From NCBI GenBank assembly GCA_019925095.2, contig CM034389.1:382001-446000 (forward strand): 64,000 bases of DNA, in the 5' to 3' direction. The position numbers and the translations under genes are program-made. Of the stretch, positions 53,385 through 63,649 are shown one piece after another. Numbering within the stretch: position 1 is the first letter of the stretch; every line of letters begins with the position of its first letter. This stretch comes from Dendrolimus kikuchii. Its lineage: Eukaryota; Arthropoda; Insecta; Lepidoptera; Lasiocampidae. A model generated the notes under the pieces. That model saw only the letters and a list, made by a program, of their open reading frames with translations. It searched no databases and was not told where the DNA came from.

Positions 53385-53975
53385 ACCTAAGACCTACCAA
53401 TCGCACCCACTGATTAGACACAAGTAGCCATATACGGTTAGCTGAGACGTATTGCTGGAGAGTTTCTTCCGCCGCTTCTACTCCTTCAGCTATAACACGT
53501 TACGAAGCGGTAGTAAAGATAGACTAGGATTGGCTTCGCCGGCGGAGTCGATAACGAGTCCCCATTATATAGACACTTCAGCCTGTTGGCTTAGCTCGTT
53601 CAGCCTTTCACGGATTAATCCTATAGAGTCCCCCTGCAGCGGTCGAACCTCACAGGAGGTAACTCCTCGAGCGCGCTGCTTCCCCGCTCCCACGGAGTCG
53701 GGAAGCCCCCAAGTCTGGTATTGCTGAAACAGCCATCTGCAACTATTCAGCTGGATCCTGCTAAAAAAAATAGATGGGCCTAGGCCTGCGAGGAATAACA
53801 AAATAAACTTGCTGGAAGATCTTCCTTTGAGACGAAGGAGCATTCCATCCCAGCTCCACCACCTTATACGGGGCACCCCCTTCAATACTGAACGGATTGG
53901 GATGAAACTAGATACATATATCCTCCAGCTTATATCCTCAGTCAATAATAATAATAATAATAATCACCAGGATCA
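53385..53975 (+). mobile_element. Family N repeat
   Basis: Contains 'ttgctggagagtttcttccgcc', 'gccggcggagtcg', 'ctattcagctggatcctgc' and 'ccttatacggggcaccccc', then (AAT)n at 53945-53965. Counterpart of 33840-34435 (inverted) and, in part, of 29780-30135. Confidence 0.75.
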
Positions 53976-53979
53976 TCCA

Positions 53980-54448
53980 CCAGCAACTTGCTCTTAAATA
54001 CGGACTTGTCTCGTCGGAGGTACCTTATTCTCAATACAAACCCGAGCCAGTTGTTGACAATGGTCAATATCTGCTCTACTGGGACCGATCAATTATCACA
54101 GACAGGACTATTGTTGCCAACAAGCCTGATATTGTGATAGTTGATCGGTCTGCGAAACGTGCTATAATTGTAGATGTCGCGGTTCCCCATGATGGTAACC
54201 TCGTGAATGCCGAGGAAGATAAACAAATAAAGTATATTGATCTTGCTCACGAGGTTACCGCCATGTGGAACCTGGACTCTACAATCATAGTACCGATAGT
54301 GGTGTCAGTGAATGGACTAATAGCGAAGAGCCTTCACCGCCACCTTGCAAGGCTCTCGCTTGGTATCTGGTTGAAGGGTCGGATGCAGAAGGCAGCTCTG
54401 TTGGACACGGCCCGTATTGTGAGGAGATTCCTGTGTCTGGGGCCTTAA
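53980..54448 (+). pseudogene. LINE C-terminal segment (unplaced clade)
   Basis: About 150 codons: KYGLVSSEVPYSQYKPEPV, ENGQYLLYWDRSI-like, NKPDIVIVDRSAKRAIIVDV, AVPHDGNLVNAEEDKQIKY, then LARLSLGIWLKGRMQKAALL and DTARIVRRFLCLGP with stop. These blocks are familiar from the C-terminus of reverse-transcriptase proteins of insects, in a part that resembles a restriction-like endonuclease fold (PDIVIVDR...AIIVDVAVP). That would suit R4/Dong- or R2-like LINEs, but this is inference. The frame is intact but there is no RT domain and no start. Its 3' UTR (54449-54490) reappears at 33775-33836. Confidence 0.65.
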
Positions 54449-54489
54449 CCACCGGTAGCCTGGACCCTAGGCCCCACTGCCGGCGAAGA

Positions 54490-54822
54490 TCAGTTTTTTA
54501 TATTTTTTTTATAAATTAATTTGTATATTTTATAAGAAAAATATAAAAAATTTGGAATAAATATATATATATATATGTGAATAATAATAATAATCGGCAG
54601 ACAAACACACACATTGTATATCCCCAAATTAAGCAAGTTAGCTTGTGTTTTGGGTAATATACAACGGACTACTCTTGGGGCCAATCCCAGACACCCAGAC
54701 CATAGTAAATAACGGAGAAAATACGTTTCCGAAATTTACTAAACCAGGAATCGAGCCCGGAGCCTCTGCGTTGCAGTGAGGTAGGCCAGCAAAGGCTTAG
54801 CCCTCTCAACCACAGAGGCCAA
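54490..54822 (-). mobile_element. AT-rich spacer and SINE A
   Basis: SINE A in minus sense at 54575-54822, with B box tcgagcccgg (plus) at 54754-54763 and A box ccctctcaacca, (ATT)n tail at 54580-54596. The spacer 54490-54574 matches 33590-33760 inverted. Confidence 0.8.
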
Positions 54823-55179
54823 TACTTAGATACTTTATACTTTGAAAATTGATGTGGTTTCCAATGGAAATATGATATTGAATTGCAATGGCGACTCAAA
54901 AAAATTTTTAGCTGTATGCACCTGTGATTTTTTTTTAAATTTTACATTCACTATACAAAGTCGACACCCCCAACAGATTTATTATATTATAGAAGAAGAA
55001 GATAATACAACTTCTTACTTAAAATTATCGGATCAATATGGCGACCCAGCGAGGAAACGTAGCCAGCCTTCTGGGCACCTTACCCATAGAAGACAGTGAT
55101 CTGAGCTCAGTATTCTACTTATAGTCTTGAGCGACTATGAGTAGAATACAATACAAATAAGTTAAGTTTTCTTGCATTG
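54823..55179. other. Unassigned spacer
   Basis: An 85-codon plus-strand frame at 54842-55099 shows no recognised domain. Confidence 0.35.
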
Positions 55180-55199
55180 TATTCGATTATATGTAATTA

Positions 55200-55435
55200 T
55201 ATACTTGTAATAACCTTTCTCTAGCGCACTGTGGGGATTTGGAATCAGCTCCCAGCCGTGGTTTTCCCACAGCGCTACGATATGGGTTTTTTTAAAAAGG
55301 GCATCGTAAAATTTCTTCGAGGCGGGCAGCGCGTTGATGACACCTCTGGTGTTGTAAACGTCCATAGGCGACGGTAACCGCTTTCCATCAGGTAGGCCGT
55401 CTGCCTGTCTGCTGTACTCCAGCTATAAAAAAAAA
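55200..55435 (+). pseudogene. CR1/jockey-type LINE 3' end with A tail
   Basis: Plus-strand codons give LWGFGISSQPWFS-like then FLRGGQRVDDTSGVVNVHRR and stop. The 3' region tgatggaaagcgg-complement, gtctgcctgtctgctgtactcc and an A9 tail (55425-55434) follow. From about 55345 on, it runs parallel to the SINE X tail, which makes it the key sequence for linking the two. Confidence 0.8.
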
Positions 55436-55514
55436 TTTGAATGAATAATAATGAATTGTCGAATATATTGAATAATTGATCGCATGTTGGTTATAAAATA
55501 ATAATATACCTTCG

Positions 55515-56155
55515 CCACAAACCCGCAGGGGGGCTTTGTGGCGAAGCCTTAGGTGAGTAGCGACACCTCGTACCTGACTCAGGGGGCCAAGACAAGCCCC
55601 CCACCTCCGTGCTTGCCTTAGCCAGCCAGCCAGCACGGAGTGGAGATCGCTAGAGCTAAGACTCAAGCTCCAGGGGTGGAAGTAATAAATGGCATCACGT
55701 CAGAGGTAGCTTCGGTGAACCTGCAGCCCACCTCTCTACACCCCTTAGCCACTCGCACCCATGTTACTCCTGTCTTTATGGCATTTTTTGGGGCCCATGC
55801 AGGGAGTGGCGAGTCACCGTCTGCCCATTTTTCCATGTTCCCTGAACATTGCGACGGGCAGACGCCATAGTCCCCATATTCCCAGACCCCTAGTACCACT
55901 AGCAGCTCACCCCAATAGCCCGGTACTTTTTGTCCTCATTTCCCACAATAGTTCTACGCTGGCCGGGGCTTGTCCTTGGGTGCATTGTTATATGGTGTAG
56001 ACAGGGATAATCGCCGGTCAGTGTCACGCCACATTTACATTAAATTTGTCAAGGGGCCTTTACGTGTTGGCCTTCCCATGGCCCCACGCAAGCCCTCCAA
56101 ATGTCCGGGCCATTTTTATGGCCCGTGGTCTCGAAAAACATACAAACAATAATAA
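55515..56155 (+). mobile_element. Family P, most complete copy
   Basis: About 640 bp from gcaggggggctttgtggcgaag to gcccgtggtctcg and an (AAT)n-like tail. Other copies: 1-262, 32305-32830 and 38100-39022 (minus). Short ORFs inside are not conserved between copies. Its tail type suggests a non-LTR retroposon. Confidence 0.8.
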
Positions 56156-56555
56156 TAAAATTATCATCATCTGCAGCATAAGACTTCCGCAAATCAGGTA
56201 AGCTTATATACTACCTGGCAACCCTCTTTCCATCCACGATCAGTAATTAAACCCCGTTCCAAGTCTAGATTAGACTACTTGGAATTACTTACCAGGCTGA
56301 CGGGTTTGTGTTCAGTTTCAGAAAGGAATTCTAGAATTATGTTCTATCTCGTTCACGCATCGGTGACATGAAAGGTATTTGGATATATCCTTCTGGCTTG
56401 TGGGCGCAGGTGTTGGAGTTTAATTGACTTTCAGAAGAATGTGCTATTTAACTTTACAAATGGTATAAAATAGTTTGCATTGTAATTTGAGAGTATACAT
56501 CGTCGTGTTTTATCATTTATAATTTTTGAAGTGAAGCTTCTATATAGACGGGGGG
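56156..56555. other. Unassigned spacer
   Basis: Ends in 'gaagtgaagcttctatatagacgggggg' (56525-56555), the terminal part of family F. The rest is unrecognised. Confidence 0.45.
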
Positions 56556-56559
56556 TATT

Positions 56560-57090
56560 AGACACATGACACACATGGCACTAGATACGACTATATATAA
56601 GTACTAGCGGCCCCGGCAGACGTTGTCCTGCCTTTAAAAAATAAAATTCTGGAACCCGATCCCAGCGCCATCTACCGGTTCTAATTGCGAATCTAAACCA
56701 TCCGGGTACCCATAATATATTTCTTTTTATTCTAAGTCATGGCAAAATAAGATTAAAAATCTTGCCAAAAAATTAATGTTTATAATTAACAAATAAAAAA
56801 TATGGGTTGATCGTAGAGGGGTGAAAATTGAGGATTGTATGTATTTTTGTATGTTGTATCATAAAAAAATAGAAATTAAAAATTTTGTCAAAAAAATAAA
56901 TAAAAAAATTTAAATATAATAAGTTATTCTTAAGGTACACCAAAACAGAAAAATTACTACATATAATGTCACATACACTAACAAAAATAGACAATAAGCG
57001 TGTATGGAGTCTCAAATTTTTCATAGAAATTAAGTATTAAAAAAAAGGGTACGGAACTCGAGTCCGTAGAGATATATATAATAATAAAAA
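56560..57090 (+). mobile_element. Family Q interrupted by family S
   Basis: Q pieces at 56560-56604 and 56906-57090; family S at 56605-56905 replaces about 110 bp of Q. Confidence 0.7.
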
Positions 57091-57119
57091 AATAAAAAAA
57101 AGACGGCGGGTATTAGGAT

Positions 57120-57350
57120 TTTTTACATACATACATACATAACTTCATGCACGCCTGGCCTGATGGAAAGTGTCAACGGTGTTACAAATAATATGCTGCC
57201 ATCCTCGAAAAGAGGACTGGAATATGGTTACTAATGTCAGAACACATCTAAAGATTGTTATGGTGACCCACTCTGGACTACAGGTGGTAGCTGATGAAGC
57301 TCTGGTCTTGATCGCACTAGGATATGTAGGCAAAATATTTATTCCCTGTT
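57120..57350 (-). mobile_element. SINE X relative, diverged
   Basis: Recognised by 'gcctgatggaaagtg', 'gactggaatatggttactaatgtcagaacac' and 'gttatggtgac'. Like the 31398 copy, an old form. Confidence 0.55.
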
Positions 57351-57361
57351 TATGCAATAAA

Positions 57362-57567
57362 ATACATACATAGCTTCACGCCAGTTCCCTTGTGGGGTAG
57401 GCACGAACAACAGAGCGCTATTCAGGCTTATTATTACACACCTCACTTGCTTCTTTGACATTCATAGCTCTTGTCATGCACGCTCATCTGTTCTTAAGGC
57501 TCCTGACACCACCTTCTGTTAGGACATGATCAATTTGATCATGGAAGGTGTGGCGTGGCCTTCCACA
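57362..57567 (-). pseudogene. RTE-type LINE, 3' copy
   Basis: Minus-strand codons from the GRPRHTFHDQID block to YPTRELA; several substitutions. Confidence 0.8.
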
Positions 57568-57970
57568 GGATTTTTTCTGTCACGAAAAAGCGTTACGACC
57601 GTGCTGAAAGGCGGCATAATTTTAGAGTAGACGTGGTGAAGCGGCATAATGTTAGAGTAGACTATGAGATGTTTTTATTTGTTCCGGATCGAATTCAGCT
57701 TGTTTGTTTGATAAAATAAAATATGTTTAAATAAAAAATCCATTCATTAAAATGTACCTAACGTAACCAAATCATAATTTGCAGTAAACCTGCGAAAAAT
57801 CGAAATGTGTGCTGGGACACATAGTAGAAGTGAAACTTCAACGGACAAGTGGAAAAACGTAGGTTTTCAAATTGAACAAGTAGGTACATTAACAATCTGC
57901 CCGTAAAACTTCAAGTAAATTTTTTTTTGCGATTCGTTTTTCCACCTGTCCGTTGAAGTTTCACTTCTTG
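57568..57970 (-). mobile_element. Family F repeat
   Basis: Inverted relative to 41955-42600: tctgtcacgaaaaagcgttacg first, foldback tip last (57810-57970), with the tip partly deleted. Confidence 0.7.
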
Positions 57971-58037
57971 GCGATGGTACCCGCTTTCCATTAAGTGGGT
58001 CGTCTGCCTGTCTGCTGAACTCATGCAATAAAAAAAT
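57966..58037 (+). mobile_element. SINE X 3' end
   Basis: Only the LINE-like tail (ggcgatggtacccgc to gaactcatgcaat plus A7). Confidence 0.75.
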
Positions 58038-58065
58038 ATTACCTACTTCCATACTTATATATTAG

Positions 58066-58276
58066 CCGTGGGGGTAAGCTGAGACTACGTATCTCCACTT
58101 GCGACGATTCTGACGAACAACTTTCGCGTCACCTACTTTCATTAACCTCTTTATACATGCACGTTTATTTGAGATGCTTTTTACCGGACCTCTCTTTAAA
58201 ACTTCTAATATTTGATCATGGTGTGTTCGTCTCGGTATACCGTCAGCAACTCTATCATTCACAATACTGTCATACA
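58066..58276 (-). pseudogene. Diverged RTE-type C-terminus
   Basis: Minus-strand codons VYDSIVNDRVADGIPRRTHH, DQILEVLKRGPVKSISNKRA, CIKRLMKVGDAKVVRQNRRK, WRYVVSAYPHG, stop. These align position by position with the common RTE ending (DQIDRVLAEGDVRSLKNRRAC, W..VVRAYP) but with about half the residues changed. It lies against a SINE X 5' piece at 58277. Confidence 0.7.
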
Positions 58277-58551
58277 CCTGTCGCCGCTTACGACAGGCCG
58301 CCAGGCCGCAGGAAATTGTATTCTTTCTCCGTTCCTGCACGGATGAAAATGATTTAAATAAAATATTAGTAGAAATGTGTACAAATTTTTCCAGGTGGTA
58401 GGGCATTTGCCCGACTGGATGGCTACCACCCCTGGTCTAAAGTATGTCGTCATAACAACCTTGAGTTGTGTTCCGGCATTAGTGACCAGGTTTCAGTTTC
58501 CTTTAAAAGTGCAAGTGGGTCGTCTGCCTGTCTGCTGATCTCCTGCAATAA
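58277..58551. mobile_element. SINE X pieces in opposite senses
   Basis: 58277-58345 is a 5' head in minus sense; 58394-58551 is a plus-sense copy lacking both its head and part of its middle, with a tail gatctcctgcaat and A6. They meet across 48 bp of other DNA. Confidence 0.75.
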
Positions 58552-58978
58552 AAAAATAACAAATAAGGGAGCGGACAATTAAATTAACTGAAATACTCGT
58601 CTTTATTATCATCTTACAAAAGTCCGCGGGTCGTCGATTTCGTAGGAGCGTACAAACTTGTGACGTCATAAGTATGTACAATTATTAGTTAAATGTCGCA
58701 TTCATTATGGTTTCAACACAAATGATTTCTATGATGAAAATGAATGTATTTATTTCATAATTATGGATGTGTTGTAACAACATGGCTGTGCGCTTAAAGC
58801 GCTTACTCCCTTCCGCATTTGCTAATCCGCTTTGCTTATAAGCCGGAGAGATGTAAATAAGCGGAGTGTAAGCTTCTGCGTATCAGAGCGCAGTTAGTTA
58901 GCAGCGGTTTCCAATCCCGACGGCTGTTTGGCATCGTCACTGATCATACAAAGCTATTAACACTTGTCTAATCAACTA
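58552..58978. other. Unassigned spacer
   Basis: Nothing recognised. Confidence 0.35.
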
Positions 58979-59238
58979 TTGCAGGAACGGAGAAAGAATA
59001 CAATTTCCTGCGGCCTGGCGGCCTGTCGTAAGAGGCAGCTTAACAACCCGCAGCCAGGTGGTAGGGCGCCATAACAACCTTGAGTTGTGTTCCGGCATTA
59101 GTGACCAGGTTCCAGTCTCCCTTAAGAGAGCAGCAGCGCATTTGTAGCACCTTTCGTGTTGCAAATGTCCATAGGCGATGGTAACCGCTTTCCAAGTGGG
59201 CTGTCTGCCTGTCTGCTGAACTCCTGCAATAAAAAAAA
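58979..59238 (+). mobile_element. SINE X copy with deletion
   Basis: Plus sense; 'catttgcccgactggatggctaccacc' segment missing after gtagggcg; A9 tail. Confidence 0.85.
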
Positions 59239-59490
59239 ATCTTTTGTTAAGAATTCAACAACTTTTGGAGCGGAAAAACTAAACATACCATTTGCATAAG
59301 TAGAAGCAGGGTGACGAGAAAGCGCCAAGAAGCGCTTTGTGATACTCCGGTAGACATGTCATAGACCAGACAAGTAGATTGTGTTAGTTCACATTGTTAT
59401 TTGGTTCCACGTTGAATAACAAAGTTTGTTATCAACTGTACGTCGTTTCAATAAGCTTTTAAAACGTTAACATCTATTATATTATATTTC
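59239..59490. repeat. Spacer Y, inverted copy
   Basis: Inverted counterpart of 6269-6527 between two SINE X copies. Confidence 0.8.
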
Positions 59491-59711
59491 ATCCGTGCAG
59501 GAACGGAGAAAGAATACAATTTCCTGCGGCCGGGCGGCCTGTCTTAACAACTCACAGCCAGGTGGTAGGGCATTTGCGCGACTGGATGGCAACCACCCCG
59601 GGTCTAGAGTATTCCGCCATAACAACCATGAGTTGTGTTCCGGCATTTCTGATCAGGTTCCAGTCTCCCTTAAGAGAGCAGCAACGCATTTGTAGCACCT
59701 TTGGTGTTGCC

Positions 59712-59765
<54 letters not shown>

Positions 59766-59768
59766 GGC
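59491..59768 (+). mobile_element. SINE X copy ending in a (TA)n palindrome
   Basis: Plus sense from the head to 'tttggtgttgcc'. The LINE-like tail is replaced by agata(TA)ntatct (59711-59765), a perfect palindrome flanked by gcc and ggc. Confidence 0.8.
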
Positions 59769-59859
59769 TGTGCTAGCTTAAACTTGACGACGTTTGATGA
59801 TGGCACAAAAAACAATACAACTAAAGCCTTATCGGGATAAAAAAAATTAAGCGTTGACC

Positions 59860-60075
59860 CGGGATATAACACTGTCGAGTTTTATTTAAATCTGTTCAGT
59901 AGTTTTCACGTGAAGCTTTAAGGCTGGGCGCATACGGGCGATAAGCAGTTACACATTTTTTCATACATTTAGCAGGGACTCGCAGCACAAGTGGCCGGGG
60001 GCGGCCACGAACCACCACAAATTTTGTTCGCGCGGTGATGCGTGGGTGTAACAGACAAACAAACAGACAAAAATT
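59860..60075 (+). mobile_element. Helitron-like debris
   Basis: 'tttaaatctgttcagtagttttcacgtg' and '-gcgcggtgatgcgtgggtgtaacagacaaacaaac' follow lepidopteran Helitron-like order. 60076-60270 is unassigned. Confidence 0.45.
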
Positions 60076-60271
60076 CTAAAAAATGATTTTTTGGAATCTA
60101 GTGGTCCAAATTAGGCCAACTGATTTTTTCTCAATTTTTAATTTATTACACAAACGCGAGGTCACAACAGACGTATTTTGTGGTAATACTTACCTAGGTA
60201 TTATTCGATTGAAAAAAATTTAGTAGTCATTGTACACTTGAACAACGCAAACTTCTCAGTGTGGATAACCC

Positions 60272-60502
60272 CCTTTTTATTGCAGGAGTTCAGCAGACAG
60301 GCAGACGTCCTGCTTGATGGAAAGCTGTTACCATCGCCTATGGACACCAAAGATGCTACACATGCCCTGCTGCTCTCTTAAGGGAGACTGGAACCTGGTC
60401 ACTAATGCCGGAACACAACTCAAGGTTGTTATGGCGGAATACTCTAGACCAGGGGTGGTTGCCATCCAGTCGGGAAAATGCCCTACCACCTGGCTGTGGG
60501 AT
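60272..60502 (-). mobile_element. SINE X copy, 5'-truncated
   Basis: Minus sense, with the 'gccttggacatttgcaac' part shortened; 3' end ttgcaggagttcagcagac at the left. Confidence 0.85.
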
Positions 60503-61024
60503 GTTTTCCCTAATGGCCGACATTTTGATTATGAACAGGCATCGGGATAAGCGAAACGCCTGCTTTGCAGTTGAGCTCTAGAACTCGTAGCATGATATAT
60601 ATAAGTACTACTTAATACTCTTGTTCTTGCGCTCGTCGCCGCGCGCATAGCTGCCGCTCAAAGCGACAAGGTCGTGGCCGGGCCGTAACAGTGCAAGCAA
60701 TAGAACTATGTGTCCGTGTGCATGGGTCCAAATATGTGTATGTGTGTGTAAGGGGGAGAGTGGGGCAGTTATTGCACACGCGTGAATTATTGGCGTTGCG
60801 ATCCCGCGCTGGAAGCGTTTCATTACTGATGGATTGGTGTATGCTTTGTGATGGTTTGATCGAGTAATATGAGGATTTTAGTTGATTGTCTTTTATGCCT
60901 TGTGTTATATTGGATTCTTCATTGACAGTGAAATAAAAAACCTGGAGAATTAAAGCGCAATATTGCAGCATGAATTTGTATGACATGCAAAATTATTTTA
61001 TACTATCGTAGTCGAAATTCCATC
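60503..61024. other. Unassigned spacer with a 124-codon frame
   Basis: A minus-strand ORF (60612-60986) and an overlapping one show no domain; composition is unremarkable. A GT-rich patch at 60715-60755. No gene called. Confidence 0.35.
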
Positions 61025-61500
61025 ATAGTAATTAATGTCAAAGACTAATACTTCTATAATCACTGATTTCGCCAAGGCTGTACTGTTACTTTGACTTGCA
61101 CAATAAACAATAGAGTATATATGCGTGTGTGTGTCAAATACATGGTAGTGTGTGTAATGTTTTTTTTTAATATTAGCATTCCTCGCTTCTTCCCTATATA
61201 AACTACTAGCTTTTGTCCGCGACTTTGTCCGCGTGGTATAGTTAAAAAAAAGCAAGTTAAAAAACCCCGATCTTGAAACATTCTTCATTAATAGTCCGCT
61301 CCTATTGGACTTAGCGTGATGATATATAACCTATAGCCTTCCTGGATAAATGGGCTAACTAACACTGAAAGAATTTTTCAAATCAGACCAGAAGTTCCTG
61401 AGATTAGCGCGTTCAAACAAACAAACAAACTCATCAGCTTTATATATTAGTATAAGTGTGCGAAATTTCATACTCCGCCGTCCGAGCAATTTTTGTACAA
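61025..61500 (-). mobile_element. Family G composite Helitron-like repeat
   Basis: Second copy of 48885-49345, differing by a 40-bp indel after the T-run near 61170. Confidence 0.65.
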
Positions 61501-61936
61501 AGTTTTTGCTTCATGTATATATAGATATGTAATATAGACAAGTAGGTTCAAAATACAACTTTAGCATTTTGCCTCTCTCTCTGTCTGAGAGGAGTGTGAT
61601 AACTATTCAACGTATTTAAATGAAACTTAACTCACATCCAGCTTATATCCCGGGACTTAGCATACTTTTTATCCCGAAAAATGACGTCGTTTCCGTGTGG
61701 TAAACAAATATAGCTAAAGAGGCGTCGCCGCGTTTAAAATTCAATAATGAACATCTTCATGGCCATGCTAACGAAGTTCCCTGACACAGCAAGCGTCAAA
61801 TAAACACAGAGAAGATATTATAGTGCAGCTTCATCTGCGACAATGTTAAAGATTTAGACAGTGGCCGAATGTGTCTTATTTAAAGCGTTCAAATAACGCC
61901 GTCAACGAATAGCCACATTAGTGTATATACATACAT
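61501..61936. other. Helitron-like scraps and shared repeat
   Basis: 61620-61680 'tcccgggacttagcatactttttatcccg' resembles Helitron-like sequence at 17290. 61815-61936 is the repeat shared with 31812-31930 and 36430-36540. Confidence 0.4.
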
Positions 61937-61947
61937 TATCTAGAAAG

Positions 61948-62064
61948 AGTTATGAATGTCAAAGAGGCAAGTGAGGTGTGTAAGAATAAGCCTAAATGGC
62001 ACTCTGTTGTTCGTGCCTACCCCGCAAGGGAACTGGCGTGAAGTTATGTATGTATGTATGTATG
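61948..62064 (+). pseudogene. RTE-type LINE, shortest 3' copy
   Basis: About 117 bp: codons VMNVKEASEVCKNKPKWHS to YPARELA and (TATG)n. Exact 11-bp duplication tatctagaaag at 61937-61947 and 62065-62075. Confidence 0.9.
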
Positions 62065-62075
62065 TATCTAGAAAG

Positions 62076-62615
62076 AAAGACTTTATTTGAAGAAATAACG
62101 ACGTAATTACATTCCTTATACATTATTGTGCATTTTCAGTGCGAACCTTCTGTGGGGCGCTATAACCCATGGGTAATATGCTGGTTCGGTAATTATGGAC
62201 TTTATGGGATAGATATGACCTAGATCCTTGCACTAGAAAAGTAGAAGCTCCATCAACCTTGAGATCCGGCCTCTCCTGGCTAGGTTCAGGTTACACGCAG
62301 AACAGCACACGGCACTGAATTCACACGCCTTTAGAGCTAACACTTCGTCCTTCGTACAATGTTTTCTAGATAGTAAATGTTCTTGGCACGGCCAGTAATC
62401 ACAGCAAATTGATTAATTTTAGAAATGGTGTCGTTCTCGTCAAAAACGTTGAGTCAAGTATCCAAAATGGCTGCCCGTACCTCTGCATTGGTCGTCGCGT
62501 AACACAGAAAGAGAGTAGACAGCAAAATTAATGGAGCGATGTTATATCTACTTCATACTAGGCAAGGACCGAACACCTTCCATTTGGCGTAAGATCAAAA
62601 CGACTCAATTTTGTT
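62076..62615. other. Unassigned spacer
   Basis: About 540 bp with no shared repeat and no ORF of note; possibly original host DNA. Confidence 0.4.
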
Positions 62616-62622
62616 AAACTAT

Positions 62623-62930
62623 CCGTGCAGGAACGGAGAAAGAATACAATTTTCCTGCGTTAGGGCGGCCTGTCGTAAGAGGCGACTTAACAACCCATAG
62701 CCAGGTGGTAGGGCATTTGCCCGACTGGATGGCTACCACCCCTGCTCTAAAGTATGTCGCCATAACAACCTTGAGTTGTGTTCCGGCATTAGTCACCAGG
62801 TTCCAGTCTCCCTTAAGAGAGCAGCAGCGCATTTGTAGCACCTTTGGTGTTGCAAATGTCCATAGGCGATGGTAACCGTTTTTCATCAAGTGGGCCGTCT
62901 GTCTGTCTGCTGAACACCTGCAATAAAAAA
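62623..62930 (+). mobile_element. SINE X, reference copy with TSD
   Basis: Plus sense, ccgtgcaggaacgg to gaacacctgcaat plus A tail. Target duplication aaactat at 62616-62622 and 62931-62937. 5' TGCAGGA and 3' TCCTGCA-type ends form a short inverted repeat, and the 3' 90 bp match the CR1/jockey LINE end. Confidence 0.92.
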
Positions 62931-62984
62931 AAACTATTTCTACTTGTGTAATAGTTAATTAATAAATGAAAGAAATAAAACTTA

Positions 62985-63565
62985 GGTGTTCACATTGATA
63001 GAACTCTGTCCTGGGCACCCCAATTAAAGGAACTTAGTCGCGAAGAGTTTGCTTCTGCAGCTTTCTTACGAAGACTGCGGAATTTCTGGCCACACACTAC
63101 AAAAATTGCGCTAGCGCAATCCCTTCTTTTACCCATCCTAGAATATGCCGATGCCAGCTATTTAGACCTAGCAGAGTACCAACTTGATAAACTTGAGCGA
63201 CTCCAGAATTTTTGTATCCGTTTCATATTTGGTTTACGTAAATATGATCGCATATCCGAAATTCGCACTAAACTCAAGTGGTTACCTATCCGCCTTCGCC
63301 GGAATACGCATATCCTGTCACTTCTGTACAATGTACTGCTTAGTCCCAAGTCTCCTCCTTACCTTAAAGAACGTTCTGAATCAGGAGAAATTCCTCAGGT
63401 CATGGGTGAACATGAAACTAGAAACTCCACTGAATACAACCAAATTTTACAATGAATCATTCCGTGTTCAAGCTGTCCAATTATGGAATATGCTTCCACT
63501 AGAAATGAGACAAGCCAAATCAGTATCCTCCTTCAATAAACTTGTTAAAGATTACTATCATAAAG
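62985..63565 (+). pseudogene. Jockey/CR1-type LINE, C-terminal copy
   Basis: Plus-strand codons: RTLSWAPQLKELSREEFASA, AFLRRLRNFWPHTTKIALAQ, SLLLPILEYADASYLDLAE, LQNFCIRFIFGLRKYDRIS, KWLPIRLRRNTHILSLLYN, then after a frame change near 63400 FRVQAVQLWNMLPLEMRQAK and LVKDYYHK. This is the post-RT C-terminal region of jockey/CR1-type proteins. It is more than 180 codons with little decay other than the frameshift. Its sequence differs from the 28.2-kb LINE, so a second family is present. Confidence 0.82.
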
Positions 63566-63595
63566 TATGTATAATATGTTTATGTTTTATTAGAC

Positions 63596-63598
<3 letters not shown>

Positions 63599-63639
<41 letters not shown>
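63599..63639. repeat. (TA)n microsatellite
   Basis: Pure TA tract separating the LINE end from the RTE copy. Confidence 0.95.
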
Positions 63640-63649
63640 CTCTGCTTTA

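Noticed and set aside
60612..60986. 124-codon minus-strand ORF as a host gene
   Set aside because: No domain, no splice or promoter evidence, and an overlapping alternative frame.
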